NCBI GenBank assembly: GCA_037127255.1
Contig: JBANSL010000004.1
Coordinates: 50,789,702 to 50,853,701 of the forward strand
DNA: 64,000 nucleotides
Direction of reading: 5' to 3'
Source of the DNA: Persicaria tinctoria
Lineage: Eukaryota > Streptophyta > Magnoliopsida > Caryophyllales > Polygonaceae
Shown here in pieces: positions 11,239-22,617 of this stretch (position 1 is its first letter; every line of letters begins with the position of its first letter). Position numbers and translations under genes: made by a program. Below the pieces are notes generated by a model that saw only the letters and a list, made by a program, of their open reading frames with translations, made no database searches and was not told where the DNA came from.

Positions 11239-13450
11239 GAAATTAGAGAGGTAAAAACATATAAGTGAAAAAAGCAAAGTGATTTATGAGAGGATGAGTG
11301 ATGTGGAAATCATGAAGGAGAAAGTGCATAAAAGCAAGAAAGAAATTTTGAAGAATTCTCCCTGAATAATTTAGCACCACATTACCCAAATATAGCCCAC
11401 CCCTTTACCTTTCACCTTTTCTTCACCATGAGCTTAAATTAAAGTCCTATTGATTATTAATGATTTGTCATATGAATTGTATTTGCATAACCCTTCTTTT
11501 ATGTGTTGATGTTGCTTTTATTCACAGGCATGGATTTGGTGACATTAGTACCTTTTCAAGGATGATAATTGATTGCAGGGTCATATGAGAATGGATCTAA
11601 TATGTTGAGAGTTGTAATTTCTTCCCCTGTATGACCATTAAAAGTATTGCTTGAGGACAAGCAAGCTTAAGTATGGGGTGTTTGTTGTGAGCCTAAATTG
11701 CCATGTTTTACACTTACTATTATATCGATTTCTGCATGCATTTTATACATTTGGGTTAGTTTGTAAAAAATCTGTGTAGTTTATGCTTATTTTACAAATT
11801 ATGAAGTCTACACTAGTTTCTCTTTAATTTCGCAGAAATCGAGGCAATTTACAGCAATTCGAAGAAAGGCTGAAGAGCTCGAAGTCAACTACAGAAAGTC
11901 CAAGGTCAAGAAGCAGCTGAACCAGGACAAATCGAGCAGAAAACATGAAAATATCAACTCGACAAGGCCATTCGATATCGAGTAACTCTAGTCGATATCG
12001 AGCACTTCCGAGCCCAATTCACACGAAGTCGAGCAAAGTCACTCGAGGAGCCCAGAGCTACTCGACGTCGAGTAACTCTACTCGATGTCCAGTACATGTC
12101 GAGTGTCCAGAAGGTGCCCGAGGTCAAGTGCACACGAGGAGGAGAATGTCGTACTCGATGTCGAGTAACCTTGTCGATGTCGAGTACTATCCAGCGTCAG
12201 TCCGAGTCCGAGATCGAGTGGAGTCCAAGCATGAGGATTACTAGCAAGTGAAGATATGTGGAATTCTATCCATCCACATCAAGATCTATCAAGAGGTGAA
12301 GGGATTTATCAACTATAATTACTTTCCATTATAGATTTATTTCCTTTATGCATTAAACTTTATCTTATGTTTTTAGATAGATAATTTTAGATATATATAT
12401 AGATTGTTCTTTCCTAGATTAGCGAGGATTGAACACTATAAATAAAGCCTTAGGGGCTGAGATTTAGAACATCTTTCAACACACCATTCATAGCAAATAG
12501 CGAGTATGAGAGTTACGAGAGAGAGCTTGAAGCCGAGTGAAGTTGTAAGAGGGGAGAGCGGATTTGGCTTCGTTCGGTTGTAAGCTCTATTTTAGTTTAT
12601 TAATGCAATTTAGTTCCCTTTTATTATTGATGAGTTTATGGATGATGAAGAGTGAGTAGTCGCCCACCTTCTAGGGTCGGGGTGAGCCCCACGGTAGCCA
12701 TGTAAGGTAAGTGCGATAAAGGTACAATCTTTTGATGCAATTTCGTCTTCTATCCCTATGAGCATGATTCTTTTGCGAAAGTTGAAGGTGATCCTTATTT
12801 GTATTATTAAAGAAAAAGTGATCTTAATGCAAACTTGGATTAATTATGTGAAAAGGGTTAGTAACAATTAGGGTTTATGCGAAAGCCTCTATATTTCTAC
12901 TTCTTAATAACGAAAGTTATTTGATGAAAAACATGATCTTTCATACCTTTGTGCATTATTTTATATGGTTATCGTTGTGGTGTCGATGCCCTGATCTTGG
13001 AAGTCTTTAGTTTATTGATTTATTTCCCACCAATTTCGTATTTATATCTTTATTTCGTTGCGAGAAAGGTAAGATTTTTGACGCTACATTACTCGATATC
13101 GACGACACTAGTCAACATCGAGTACCACCTTGTCGACATCGAGAACCTTTACTCGACATCGACTAGCTTTTTGCTTACGTTTTCGCTTCTCTTCTTTGTT
13201 TTACAGTTTCTGTCGATTGAGGTTAGTCGAGATCGAGTACCCCTACTCGAGATCGAATACTTCTGCTGGTCGAGACGAGAGTTTTCTGGACTGGCCGGAA
13301 AGGTGAGCGCTGACAAGTTTCCTCGTGGATACGATCCTGAATACCCTACTACTACAGCAGGAGGGTTTCTTGTATTTTATTTGCTGAGACAGGGAGTCGG
13401 TTTGATTTTATATTTCGATTTATTTTTATACTTGATTTCCCTCCGCATCA
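11239..13450 (+). mobile_element. Element C: 3' end of an Athila-like element with its LTR
   Basis: Positions 11239-11682 match the last 450 bases of element A's 3' UTR, including the polypurine signature GAGGACAAGCAAGCTTAAG at 11653-11671. The LTR 11683-13450 follows. Internal coding DNA is missing at the junction with B's LTR. The right end TGATTTCCCTCCGCATCA lies inside a protease fragment of another element (D), which it interrupts. Confidence 0.75.
11683..13450 (+). repeat. LTR of element C (palindrome family)
   Basis: It starts TGTTGTGAGCC after the polypurine tract and ends GCATCA. TATA is at 12436-12445 (CTATAAATAA). Palindromes cluster upstream of TATA at 11970-12190 (TCGATATCGAG, TCGACGTCGAG, TCGATGTCGAG) and again near the 3' end at 13090-13260. 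Its length is 1768 bp. Confidence 0.8.
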
Positions 13451-13761
13451 ATTTCTTTGTCTTAGATATGTAACAAGGAGTACCAAAAACACCAATCATC
13501 TTAGGAAGACCATTCTTGAGGAATGCGAAGACCGAAATTGATTGTTGTGAAGGTTTTTTAACGACGGAGTTTGACGGAAGAAAGGGTGAGTATTCTCTTT
13601 TCAATTCTATAAAACTTTCTTCTGACCATCCTTTAGATATGTCAAATTCTAACCAAATTGATTGCAACAATGGTCCATATATAAGATTTGTTAGAAGTTC
13701 CTAAGGTCGAGAATTCATTTGATTCTAATTAATTTGTTTAACAATTTGCAGTAGTTTTTTA
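13451..13761 (+). pseudogene. Element D: Athila-like protease C-terminal fragment
   Basis: One frame reads FFVLDM, a TAA stop at 13471-13473, then KTPIILGRPFLRNAKTEIDC and EGFLTTEFDG. This is the C-terminal third of a gypsy protease (ILGRPFL block). It differs clearly from the proteases of A and B. It is cut on the left by LTR C and on the right by LTR E. Confidence 0.75.
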
Positions 13762-15288
13762 TGAGAGGATTTCTCGACCGAAATTTTTTTTAGTAAAGAC
13801 ACCGCTATAGCATAGTGGAGTAAGGTTCGTCCTCAGGAGAGAAGTCATCAGTTCTAGTTTAGTGTTTTGGGGTTTAGGGAGTAGCGGGAGAAGGGTGGTT
13901 GTCGACGAGGATCAAGCAGTCGATGTCGAGCGGCTAGGTCAATGCCAAGAAGATTTGGTCGACGTAGAGGGATGGAGAAGGAGTGGTGGTCGATGTCGGG
14001 TGTGTGCGGAATATAAATAAAGAAATAAAACAAATTAAAGTGCAAACTCCCAAGGTTAGATATCACCACAATAATAAACATATGTGTAACTCATGAATTA
14101 CATAAAGAAGCATGTTTTACATTAAAGAATCAACTCTCGCAAATTCCAACAATTTAGGCAAGTTGACTCTCGAAAATAAACCTAATTATTGTTTCTACCT
14201 TTTCTTAATTAGGATTAATAATCTCGCGAATAAAAACCTTAATTACTATCCATGTTTGCAACATGAATTCCTTGAATACTCATCCAAGGGTTAAGTATAG
14301 AGGTAGAAGAGGGGAATTATGAATTCATTGATTAAGAGGGGGATTAGAAACAAAGCACGATGAAAGCAAACAACTTTAATATTAAACTAAAACTTAGACT
14401 TATAAAACCTTCCAATCGTTTCTCTCTCTCTCTCTCCCCCCCCCCCCCCCTTCCCTCCCTCCTAACTACTTGCGTTCGAAGACGACTTGGCTTGAATGAA
14501 TAAAATCCTAGGCCTAATGCCTTTATTTATAACAAACCTAATCCTTGCTCACCAAGGGGAACTAATAATAAAATAATAGAAATAAATATATTTTTTCATC
14601 TAAATCCCATCGATCTAAAGAGTCTATCTAAGTCATAACAAAAGGTATATAAAAGATGCAAAGATAGATAAAGGATTTTGTGCTTAATAATCCTTGAAAG
14701 ATTCGGCCCAATCCGTTAAGCATCTGTTGCGTGTCTGATCCAGTCGACATCGACAGAGTGGTCGACGTCGAGCACTCATCAGCTATGGTCTCGAGCAATG
14801 GTTGACATCGAGTAAAAAGTGGTCAACGTCGAGTGGAATGGTCGATGTCGAGTGAAGACATGTCGATGTCGACCTCTTTTCAACTTTTACAGCATTCAAC
14901 TCTGTTGAAACGCACTTTCCCGAATCCTTATTCGTGTGATTGATGCATATGAATATGCTTTGGAAAGCTCTTTTAGAAATGAAGGCATAAAACTTGATTC
15001 AAAATGATGAATGGCGAAAATAGGTCTTTTCTCCAGCTACACCATCATGCGCTCTACCTTAGCTTCTCCATTGCCTTCATGACTTTTCTTTAAGCTCCAA
15101 AGTCCGTCCAAGATTCTAAAAATCAGCTCTAAATACCTGAAAATCACACCAAACTTTGTGTAGACTCCATATCTTTTAATTAATCAATAACTACACAATT
15201 TTCTTACTTTTCAACACAAAATGTGCATAAAAGACATTAAATATGACTATAAACATGATTGTAAACAAGAACAAAAATGAGGACATCA
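13762..15288 (-). repeat. LTR E (palindrome family), probably solo, inside element D
   Basis: In minus orientation it starts TGATGTCCTCA at 15288 and ends near TCCTCTCA at 13762. TATA GTTATAAATAAAG is the complement of 14521-14532. Palindrome variants lie at 13900-13990 and 14750-14875. No PBS or polypurine tract adjoins it, so it looks like a solo LTR. Flanks read TTTTA on the left and ATTTT on the right, so I cannot claim a target duplication. It also holds a C-rich run at about 14435-14450. Confidence 0.65.
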
Positions 15289-15592
15289 ATTTTCACTAAA
15301 GAAAGAAGCCAAGTTTGACGTTTAAAGCTCTAATTATCCACAACCCATACATTTGCCTTATGAGAAATTATTTGTAAATAGTGTGCCATTTTTGGTGATT
15401 ACAGGACAATCTCCAAGACTAGCTCAAGATCAAGAGAAGAAGTAAATTGAGGAATTAGATGAACACTTGGATAACATGATGCATCATGCAAGTGTGCCTG
15501 CACTTGTCAAGAAAAGGAAAGGCTTGGATGACTCGGGTGGTGGAACTTATCTAAAGAAAGCAAGCACGTCGGGCCGACAAGGTGGAACATAG

Positions 15593-15615
15593 GCGCTTCC
15601 TGGGAGGCAACCCAA
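15593..15615 (+). other. Conserved Athila pol-env spacer motif (possible hairpin)
   Basis: The block contains GCGCTTCC and GGGAGGCAACCC. GGG and CCC can pair around AGGCAA. The same block is at 43750-43772 in element G, at 21 of 23 positions, while nearby spacer DNA is not alignable by eye. Confidence 0.6.
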
Positions 15616-15892
15616 GTTAATTAGTTAGATTTCAATTTTGCATTTGTTTTTCAATTCAATAAAGTAGGATAGGTATTTTTTTTTGTTTTGTTTCGGTATA
15701 TTATTTCTCAGGACTAACCCGCAGAAGAGTTTGGTTAAGAAAAGAAACGAAGACGGAAATGTAGGATTAATGGTGACCGCCGCTCTCCAACCGGTGCCTA
15801 CTGCTTTTGCTTGATGTCCCAAATCCGAATTTGGAACAAGGGAGAAAAACAATGATCACTTTATATTTTATCTTTTATCCCATCCTCCCTTC

Positions 15893-15903
15893 CATATAAA
15901 TAC
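15893..15903 (+). promoter_or_regulatory. TATA box upstream of env-like ORF of element D
   Basis: CATATAAATAC is followed at a suitable distance by a pyrimidine-rich start-like region and a long leader free of large ORFs. It lies about 350 bases before the first in-frame ATG of the ATHILA ORF. This suggests an internal promoter for the env-like gene; it is inference. Confidence 0.45.
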
Positions 15904-16192
15904 CCAAATTCATCTTCTTTCTTACATCTCTTCAAACTTTTAACCCAAGCAAACACAAAAACCCCTAAACGCTCATACTCCAATATTCAAATCCATCATT
16001 CCCTATTTAAAATCCAAACTAAAAGCCCTACTTTTTAGATTTCCTATCACCAATTCACACTATTTCCACTTCCAAATCATCACTTTCATCACTTTCACCC
16101 ATCCTCCATTCAAATCCAATTCAAACCCACAACCCATCACCAAATCCATTATTTTTGAATCACACACTCACCCTTTCCACCCATCAAGGTTT

Positions 16193-16700
16193 TTGGATCA
16201 CGTTTCGTGCATAAAGGAAGCATTTGGAGGGAGTTTCGACGTCATTCCAATGACGTTGAAATTCGGAGTTTTCAGCCCAGAGAAAAACCGGCGCCCACCG
16301 CTTGAGACCAACGCCCGCCATTCGTATAACCCGTTAGACCGGCACCTGCCGTTTGTCACCGGTGCCTACCGCTCTCTGCATCATGACTTTTTTTCCAACA
16401 TGGTCAGGCCGAACTATCTTATGGAAGCTCAAGAAGATCGCTGGATCAACTTATGGGGAAGGAAATACTTTTCGATGATGTTTTTCGACTTGGAAACATT
16501 ATACCATCTTAGTTTGTTCGATCATGTTTCTTTGCTCCTTGTTCGGGGTGGTTTGGGAGACTTCATCGAGTTCAGCGCACCTTCCTACCTAGCATTGGTG
16601 CAAGAATTTCTGGCCACCCTGGATTTTTGTTTTGACAAGGAAATACGTTTATGCGTGCGAGGGAAGGAATTTCTGGTAACTAAAGACACGATAGCTCGGG
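16193..16700 (+). pseudogene. Env-like ATHILA ORF of element D, N-terminal part
   Basis: One frame reads from an ATG at 16250, and is open upstream from at least 16193. It contains RWINLWGRKYFSMMFFDLET, LLVRGGLGDFIEF, PSYLALVQEFLATLDF and VRGKEFLVTKDTIARAI. This order is typical of the ATHILA ORF found 3' of pol in Athila elements, often called env-like, of unknown function. The early part (16280-16370) encodes Arg/Pro-rich repeats from GC-rich DNA of the form CCGGYRCC. The ORF stops being recognisable at about 16700, where it joins the inverted gag start of element F. Confidence 0.65.
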
Positions 16701-17167
16701 CTATTAGAATCACCACTGCAGCGCATTGTGCAACCTCATCTCCCTCCAATTTTATCCTTTCAATCTCCGCACGGAGATTCTCCATCTTCGACATCTTATC
16801 CTTGAGCATTTCTCTTAGTCGTTCATCCAAAACACGTTTCGGTTCGTCGAATGGCTCATGGTTAAGAGAATGGTCAGCTCTTCGCATAAACCTTCAAATC
16901 ACAAACAAAAAAAAAAAAAAAACAAAGAGGGGATGGGCTATTCCTAACCGTGAAACAACTAGACTAGGCGTGATTGACAACTCCCTGAAAACGACGCCAA
17001 TTTGTTGTGATGAGGAATGTTAGATGTCTATGATCAACACTCAAATATATTTATACTCGAAATCCCTCTATAGTATAGTGGAATTCAAAGTCGATCCAAG
17101 AGAGTTAGTCAGCGGTTCTATCCTAGTTGCTTTTTGGTTGAAAGTAGGGGAAAGGGATGGGTGTTGA
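16701..17167 (-). mobile_element. Element F: 5' end (LTR piece, PBS, gag start)
   Basis: On the minus strand there is an LTR piece ending CATCACAACA at 17003, a PBS-like site at 16982-16999 (TGGCGTCGTTTTCAGGGA), an A-rich tract, and a gag start at 16887 (MRRADHSLNHEPFDEPKRVL) followed by a charged helix to about 16705. The gag starts MRR, as element B's does. The PBS differs from the tRNA-Asp type at several positions. The LTR piece is cut near 17160. Confidence 0.65.
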
Positions 17168-18032
17168 TGATAATGCATATTTCACATAGGCATTATAGGT
17201 ATTTCTTATGGCATTTAGATAGGATTTTTGCATGTGTTTTAGTCTAGTTTCATATCTTGCTTGTGAAGTATTCGAGTTCGAAATAAACGTGTTTTTAGTG
17301 TTTATTATGCAGTACGTTTTACATTCTGACCATGGATGGGATCTTGGAAGAGCTTAGAAGACATGTTTTGAAGCATATGGAGGCTGAGAAAGGACCAAAG
17401 AAGCAAGGAAGTACAACATTCAAAGGAAAGAAGAAAGTTGGCCACTGCATAGGGCGGCACCCGCCGCTATCCCGTGTTCAGCGATTGTGATTTGGATCCG
17501 AAGAATCTTATTTATTATTATATTTCCTAGGGTTTGCACGTTCTATTTAGGTTTTATTCTTCCACAATAAGCCTTATGTTGACATTAGGGTTTTCAATGA
17601 ACACTTTTAGAGAAAAGAGAGGTTTTTGGCCTATGAGTTACTAAACTCATAGTTTCGCTTGTGATTCGAAGACATGGTTGAATAGATCGTGAGGATTTGA
17701 TTTCCATTAGTTATTTATGAGTATATTTATCATCTTGTGTCTATTGATTATATTTGTGTTTCTTTCTATGATTGATCACCATGTTATGAATTGCATCTAA
17801 GTTATGAATTCGTTATTGTTTTCTTGATAGCAACCAAAGGTTTTGAAGTAGTGATATTTCTATTTCTTTGTAGTGGATGATTTCGATTGATCTATGTCAT
17901 TAGAGGTTGATTATGTCGATTTGGGTTGTTCCAATTGTGTCTTAATTGCATTGAATCGATGTGCCAATTGGTCTAAGAACTTGAGTGTTTAATGCTATTC
18001 TTTATTGATATTGAATAAGATGATTGTATCCC
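17168..18032 (+). repeat. LTR-like repeat F1 (TGATAATGCATATTT family)
   Basis: It starts TGATAATGCATATTTC and aligns over most of its length with the repeat at 18033, for example CTTGTGAAGTATTCGAGTTCG and AGTGGATGATTTC. It carries a family-specific GC-rich block, GGCGGCACCCGCCGCTATCCC, at about 17454. No clear CA end is seen at 18032, so the copy may be truncated. No gene. Confidence 0.55.
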
Positions 18033-18737
18033 TGATAATGCATATTTCGTATAGGCATTATCGGTGTTTCTTATTGTAACTAGATAGTGGTTTTCCTATG
18101 ATTTGAGTCTAGTTCCGTATATTGCTTGTGAAGTATTCGAGTTCGGAATCTACTCCTTTTTAGTGTTTATTCTGCAGAATTACATTCCGACCTTGAATGA
18201 ACTTTGGAAGAGCTTAAGACGCATGTTTTGGAGCATATGGAGGCTAAGGATGAGCTAGAGATGAGCAAGGAAGCACGACATTGGAATTTATTGAAGACAA
18301 TTGAGGAACCCGCCACCATTTGCACGGCGCCCGCCGTTACCCTACTTTCCGGATACGCGGTTTGGGATCTGAAGACATTATTTTATATTATTATATTCTA
18401 TTTCCTACTAGAGTTTTGCCGACTCTTTAGAGTTTTATTACGTAGTTTTAAGTTCTATTAGAGAGAGAGAAGTTGATTATTGTGAGACTATGACCACAAT
18501 TAGAGAGAGAGATAGAGAGAGAATTGTCCTATGAGTTGCTAAACTCATTTTATTATTCATGTTCTTAGTTATCATCTTGTGCTTAATTTATATTTGTGTT
18601 CCTTTCTATGCCTGATCAACATGTTAGAAATTACATCTTAGCTACGAATTCGTTGTTGTTTTCTCGATAGCAAAAAAAGGTATTGATGACAGTGAGGTCT
18701 CTTTGTCTTTGTAGTGGATGATTTCAATTGATCTATG
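18033..18737 (+). repeat. LTR-like repeat F2, in tandem with F1
   Basis: It starts TGATAATGCATATTTC directly after F1 and has the matching GC-rich block (GGCGCCCGCCGTTACCC) at about 18328. Similarity to F1 ends near 18737. The 62 bases from there to 18799 are the left flank of element G and were joined to 51225 onward before G inserted. Confidence 0.55.
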
Positions 18738-18799
18738 TTGAGGATATTCGATTGGGGCTATGTTCGGTATGCTCCGATTAGGGCTGATTTCAATTGACT

Positions 18800-20269
18800 G
18801 ATGTCATCATAATTTGCATTATTTAGGACATACATTTAGCATAGGTTTGTGTCATTTGTCATGTGGTTTATGTGTTTTTATAGCTTTTTCGTTTAGTTTC
18901 TAGGATAGAGATCTACTGTCTTTATGGTGGTGTTTTCAGGAGTTTTCGAGAGCTAAGAGGAGATTGTTAGAGGACATGTGAGATGGGTAGAGAAGCGAAG
19001 AAGAGCCAAGCGAAAATCATATAGGTGGAACGAGGATAAAAGGCGAAGAAGCAAAAGCATAAGGAGCAAGGCGGCCGTGCATCAAAGACTTCACTGCAAA
19101 ACAGAAGTGCACGGGCGTGTACCTCTTCCGCATGGGTGTGCAGATGCTCGATCAGGGAAACAAGCCTTCAGAGGAGAAGTGCACGGGCGTGTGCCCCTAC
19201 CGCGCGGGTGTGGACCTAGGGCGCGTGGGCGTGCACTGTTCAGCTCGGACAGAATCGCACTGGCTTCGACCTGGACCTTTTAGCATTACTTTATTATTAT
19301 TTAGGGGGTTTAATAATATGATATTAGGGGATTGTCCCAGACTATTTATGGGGCAGAAACATATCTTTGAAGCTCTCTCGAAAAACCCTCGTTTGAACGT
19401 TCCTTTTCAAGACCTTTTGTGGAGTTAGATTTGGAGAACCCTACGAAGATTTACTTGGAGATTTTCATTGTTTCAATTCAAGATTGGTATTTCTTCTTTA
19501 GTCTTTTCTTTTCTTTTGAATTCCATGCTTCAATTTATTGATTTGATGATGAATTCTTCCATTCTTGGCTAAAATCTCCGTTCTAGGGTTAGAGTGAACC
19601 CGAGAATGTCGCAAATTGTTTGATTTCGATGGTTGCTTGACTTTGTCTGAATTTTATGAATTGATTTGATCCTAGTTGCTTAACCTAATTGATGTGAATC
19701 GATTAGAATCCTTTTTAGATTCAAGATGCTACCGCTAAGAATTGAAATTGGATATTTGGATGGATTTCATGAACCCGAAAGGGGAATTGTGTCTATTGGA
19801 ACAATAGGATTGAACTTGAGGAATCAACAATTGTTATTGTGACATTTAAACAATTCTTGAGGACTCTTGAGGATTAATAAATTATCGTAGATTCTTAGGT
19901 TTTAATCTGTTAGGCGGAACGCGACAGCGAAAGTTTAATTGATTTTCTCCTAAGGTCTATAAAGAACTTAAAGAGTCTAGATTTTGTTAATTTAGACACA
20001 ATCACTACAACATGTGATAGCTGAGTAGTGATGACTTTAGATAATTTACCTTCAATTTAAAATATTAAGAAGATGAAGTTCGAGTGAACATCGGGTTGAA
20101 TTCTTTCTCATATATATTTTATTCATAAATTTTACTTGTTTTTCTTAATTTATTTGAAAATCAAATCTCTCCCATTTGGCTTAGCTTATTAGTTCTAGAT
20201 AACGTTTGATACATATATAATCCCCGTGATCGATACTCGTATACTGTAATTGATCTCGTATTCTTGCGA
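18800..20269 (+). repeat. 5' LTR of element G, first part
   Basis: It aligns with 49721-51224. A TATA-like CTATTTATG is at 19342-19350. A GC-rich block at 19098-19240 carries repeats of the form TGCACGGGCGTGTGC. The LTR is interrupted at 20269 by the CACTA element and ends at 23925-23972. Confidence 0.85.
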
Positions 20270-20711
20270 CACTACTAGAATTGTGTTAATAGTCATCGGA
20301 TGATTTATATCGGTCAGAAAAAGGCATGATGCTAAAAGTATTTATAACATCAGTTTAAAAATTATTGATGTGATTGAAATCAGAAACACCGGTTTAACTT
20401 CTTGAACGATGTTAAAAGCGCGTTGAACCAGAAATTTCAAAAGCGCGTTGAATACACTAAGTTAAAATTTTAAGCGAAATAACTCGGTTCCCAATCACTT
20501 GAAAAAAACAGTAGCATTCAGATTTTTTTGAAAAAAAAGACCCAAAGCCCGGGTTGAAATTTTACTAAAAGTAAAAGCGGTAAAAGTACCGCTAATTTGA
20601 AGTTTGGATTTTGCCTTAGAAAAAAACCATATGAGCAATCCAAATGTCCCAAATAACTCATTCTCCATTCACATTCAGATTCACCGACATCTCTCTCTCT
20701 CTCTCTTTCAA

Positions 20712-20941
20712 CGCGATAACCATGTTCGTTTGTATTGATCCCTCCCTCAGTCCCTCATCGACCATGTCCACCGCGGCACCGCTTCACCTCCCGCCCCCCT
20801 CACGTCTTCTTCGACCGCGACGTCATCTTCTGCAGATACCCTTTCTGATCTCCGAAGAATTTCTGGTACATCGCGAGGCTGGAGGGAGGAGGCTAGGCGG
20901 AGGCGCTTCGCTGCTGCTCTGCTTCTCCAGATGCTGCAAGG
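20712..20941 (+). pseudogene. Exon-like captured fragment 1 in CACTA element
   Basis: GC-rich coding-like DNA stands out from the AT-rich surroundings. From about 20757 one frame reads DHVHRGTASP, then a Ser/Thr-rich stretch, ADTLSDLRRISGTSRGWREE and ARRRRFAAALLLQML. It ends in CAAG before GTACTT, a weak plant 5' splice site, followed by T-rich intron-like DNA. A longer overlapping frame starts at an ATG at 20644 but has less protein-like composition. I do not recognise the protein. Confidence 0.35.
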
Positions 20942-22332
20942 TACTTCACTTCTTCTCTCTTTCTCTTATTCCCCTTCTCCTCAATTCAGATCCAGGGTTT
21001 TGTTTTGATTAATTATTTTCCGATCTTGGGTTTACTTTTCGCTCTTCACTTCTCTAAACACAATCTCTCTCCTCCACAAGCAAGGTACTTCTTCTTTTCG
21101 CTTTCTCTTGTTACCCTTCTCCTGAAATCAGATCTAGGGTTTTTATTTTGGTTAATTATTTTTCGATCTAGGGTTTGCAATTTCGATCTTGAGGTTTTGT
21201 TTTAGGTTGTGTTATTAAGATGCATCTGTTATGTTATTAAGATGCATCTATTGTGTTCAATTTCGATCTTGAGTTTTCATCCGCTTCAACTGTTGGGTTT
21301 CTCAGTTTTTATCTAGCAGTTGATATTTCTAATACTATTGGAATTCAATTACTACTTTGTTATGAAAAGATACCTCTTTCTTTTGAGGTTGCATTCAATT
21401 ACTGAAAGGTGTCTTAAGGTCTTTCTATGAAAACCTTAACAGCAATTGAGTCCTATCCTATGGAGATATTACTTAGAAGCTGGCCTTTCTATGAAAACCT
21501 TGATTTAATAAAATCTAGCAGATGTTGCTAGTTGTAATCATTGCTGTTCCAATTAGCTTCGTGGTTAATATAATCTCCTGTTAACTTGAATTAACTTAGA
21601 GTATCCAATTGTTTATGATTCTTGAGTTTCAAAATATATGGTTGTGAATGTGAAGTATGTTGTAATCTAGAAAAGGTGCGAATCAGAGAGTGTATAACTT
21701 TGTTATAAGAATTACTGAACGTCAGTAATCCTGATGTTTTCTATAATTGTCTTAAACAGCCAATATGTGATTCATACTAGTTCATCATGGGAGGGGGGTT
21801 CAGAGTGATGCGTTTTGACAGACCTTTCTTTGCATTTCTACAGGAAGTCCAGAGTGGCTTTTGTTGCTTTGTTGTCTTGTCATTAATGGTTATTTTTTTT
21901 TGCTTCCTTGTGATTGTTGGTTGGGATTCTTTATTTTAGTTGCTGGTGTTAATGAAGTTACTGATTTTTTTTGGATTTGTTTCCTTTTAATTGTTGAAGG
22001 CCTCGTGCTGATTTTTTTGCCCTTGTGTTGCTACTATATAGTATTTTGACTATAGTGGCTGGTTTTTTGCATTTTGATTCTAATAGGCCTTGCAACCTTT
22101 CTTCATTTCTAATCCCCAAAATTATTGGGGCTTTTATGCAGTTCTTCTGTTGAAATGGGAATTAGGAGGTTATTTAGCCTTGCCATGGTTAGTTATTTGA
22201 ACTTAATTCCACCTGCCATATCCTTGTGGGCAGTTCGAGGGTTTCAGCAAAGGTGTGTAATGTTAATATATCCTTACGTGGCAATACAAATGCAGAACAA
22301 GCTAAAATTTGTTTCTTCTTTTATTTGATCAG

Positions 22333-22617
22333 ATTAATGAGCTTGAGAAAAAGTTAAAGTAGAAAGAACAGTTCGAAGAAGAGTTTTCTAAACTCGTCAA
22401 AAGGCACCGTATATATGTATTTGCATGAAACAAAATTTGGTTAGTTCTATTAAACAAGGTAATTTGGTATTTTGGTTTTAAAGGTACATGATGGATCATA
22501 TCTGCTCTAAAGGCTAAATTTTCTTTCTTCTTTTATCTGATTAGATTAATGAGCTTGAGGCAAAGTTAAAGCAGCAAGAACCATTTGAAGAAGAGTCTTC
22601 TAAGCTTTGTCAAAAGG
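22333..22617 (+). pseudogene. Duplicated coiled-coil exon in CACTA element
   Basis: Two exon-like copies lie at about 22331-22400 and 22543-22617. Each follows a TTTATYTGATYAG acceptor-like sequence. The second reads INELEAKLKQQEPFEEESSK and LCQK; the first reads INELEKKLK, a stop, then EQFEEEFSK. Heptad-like spacing suggests a coiled coil. The duplication within the captured segment, and the stop only in copy 1, point to decay after capture. The source gene is not identified. Confidence 0.4.

Larger units (their letters stand above)
15289..16192 (+). other. Element D region between pol and env-like ORF
   Basis: This holds remnants of pol-env spacer. The 23-nt conserved block with GGGAGGCAACCC lies at 15593-15615. 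A promoter-like TATA lies at 15893-15903. No open gene of size is seen. The block at 15775-15815 carries GC-rich CCGCCGC and CCGGTGCCTAC repeats. Confidence 0.55.
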
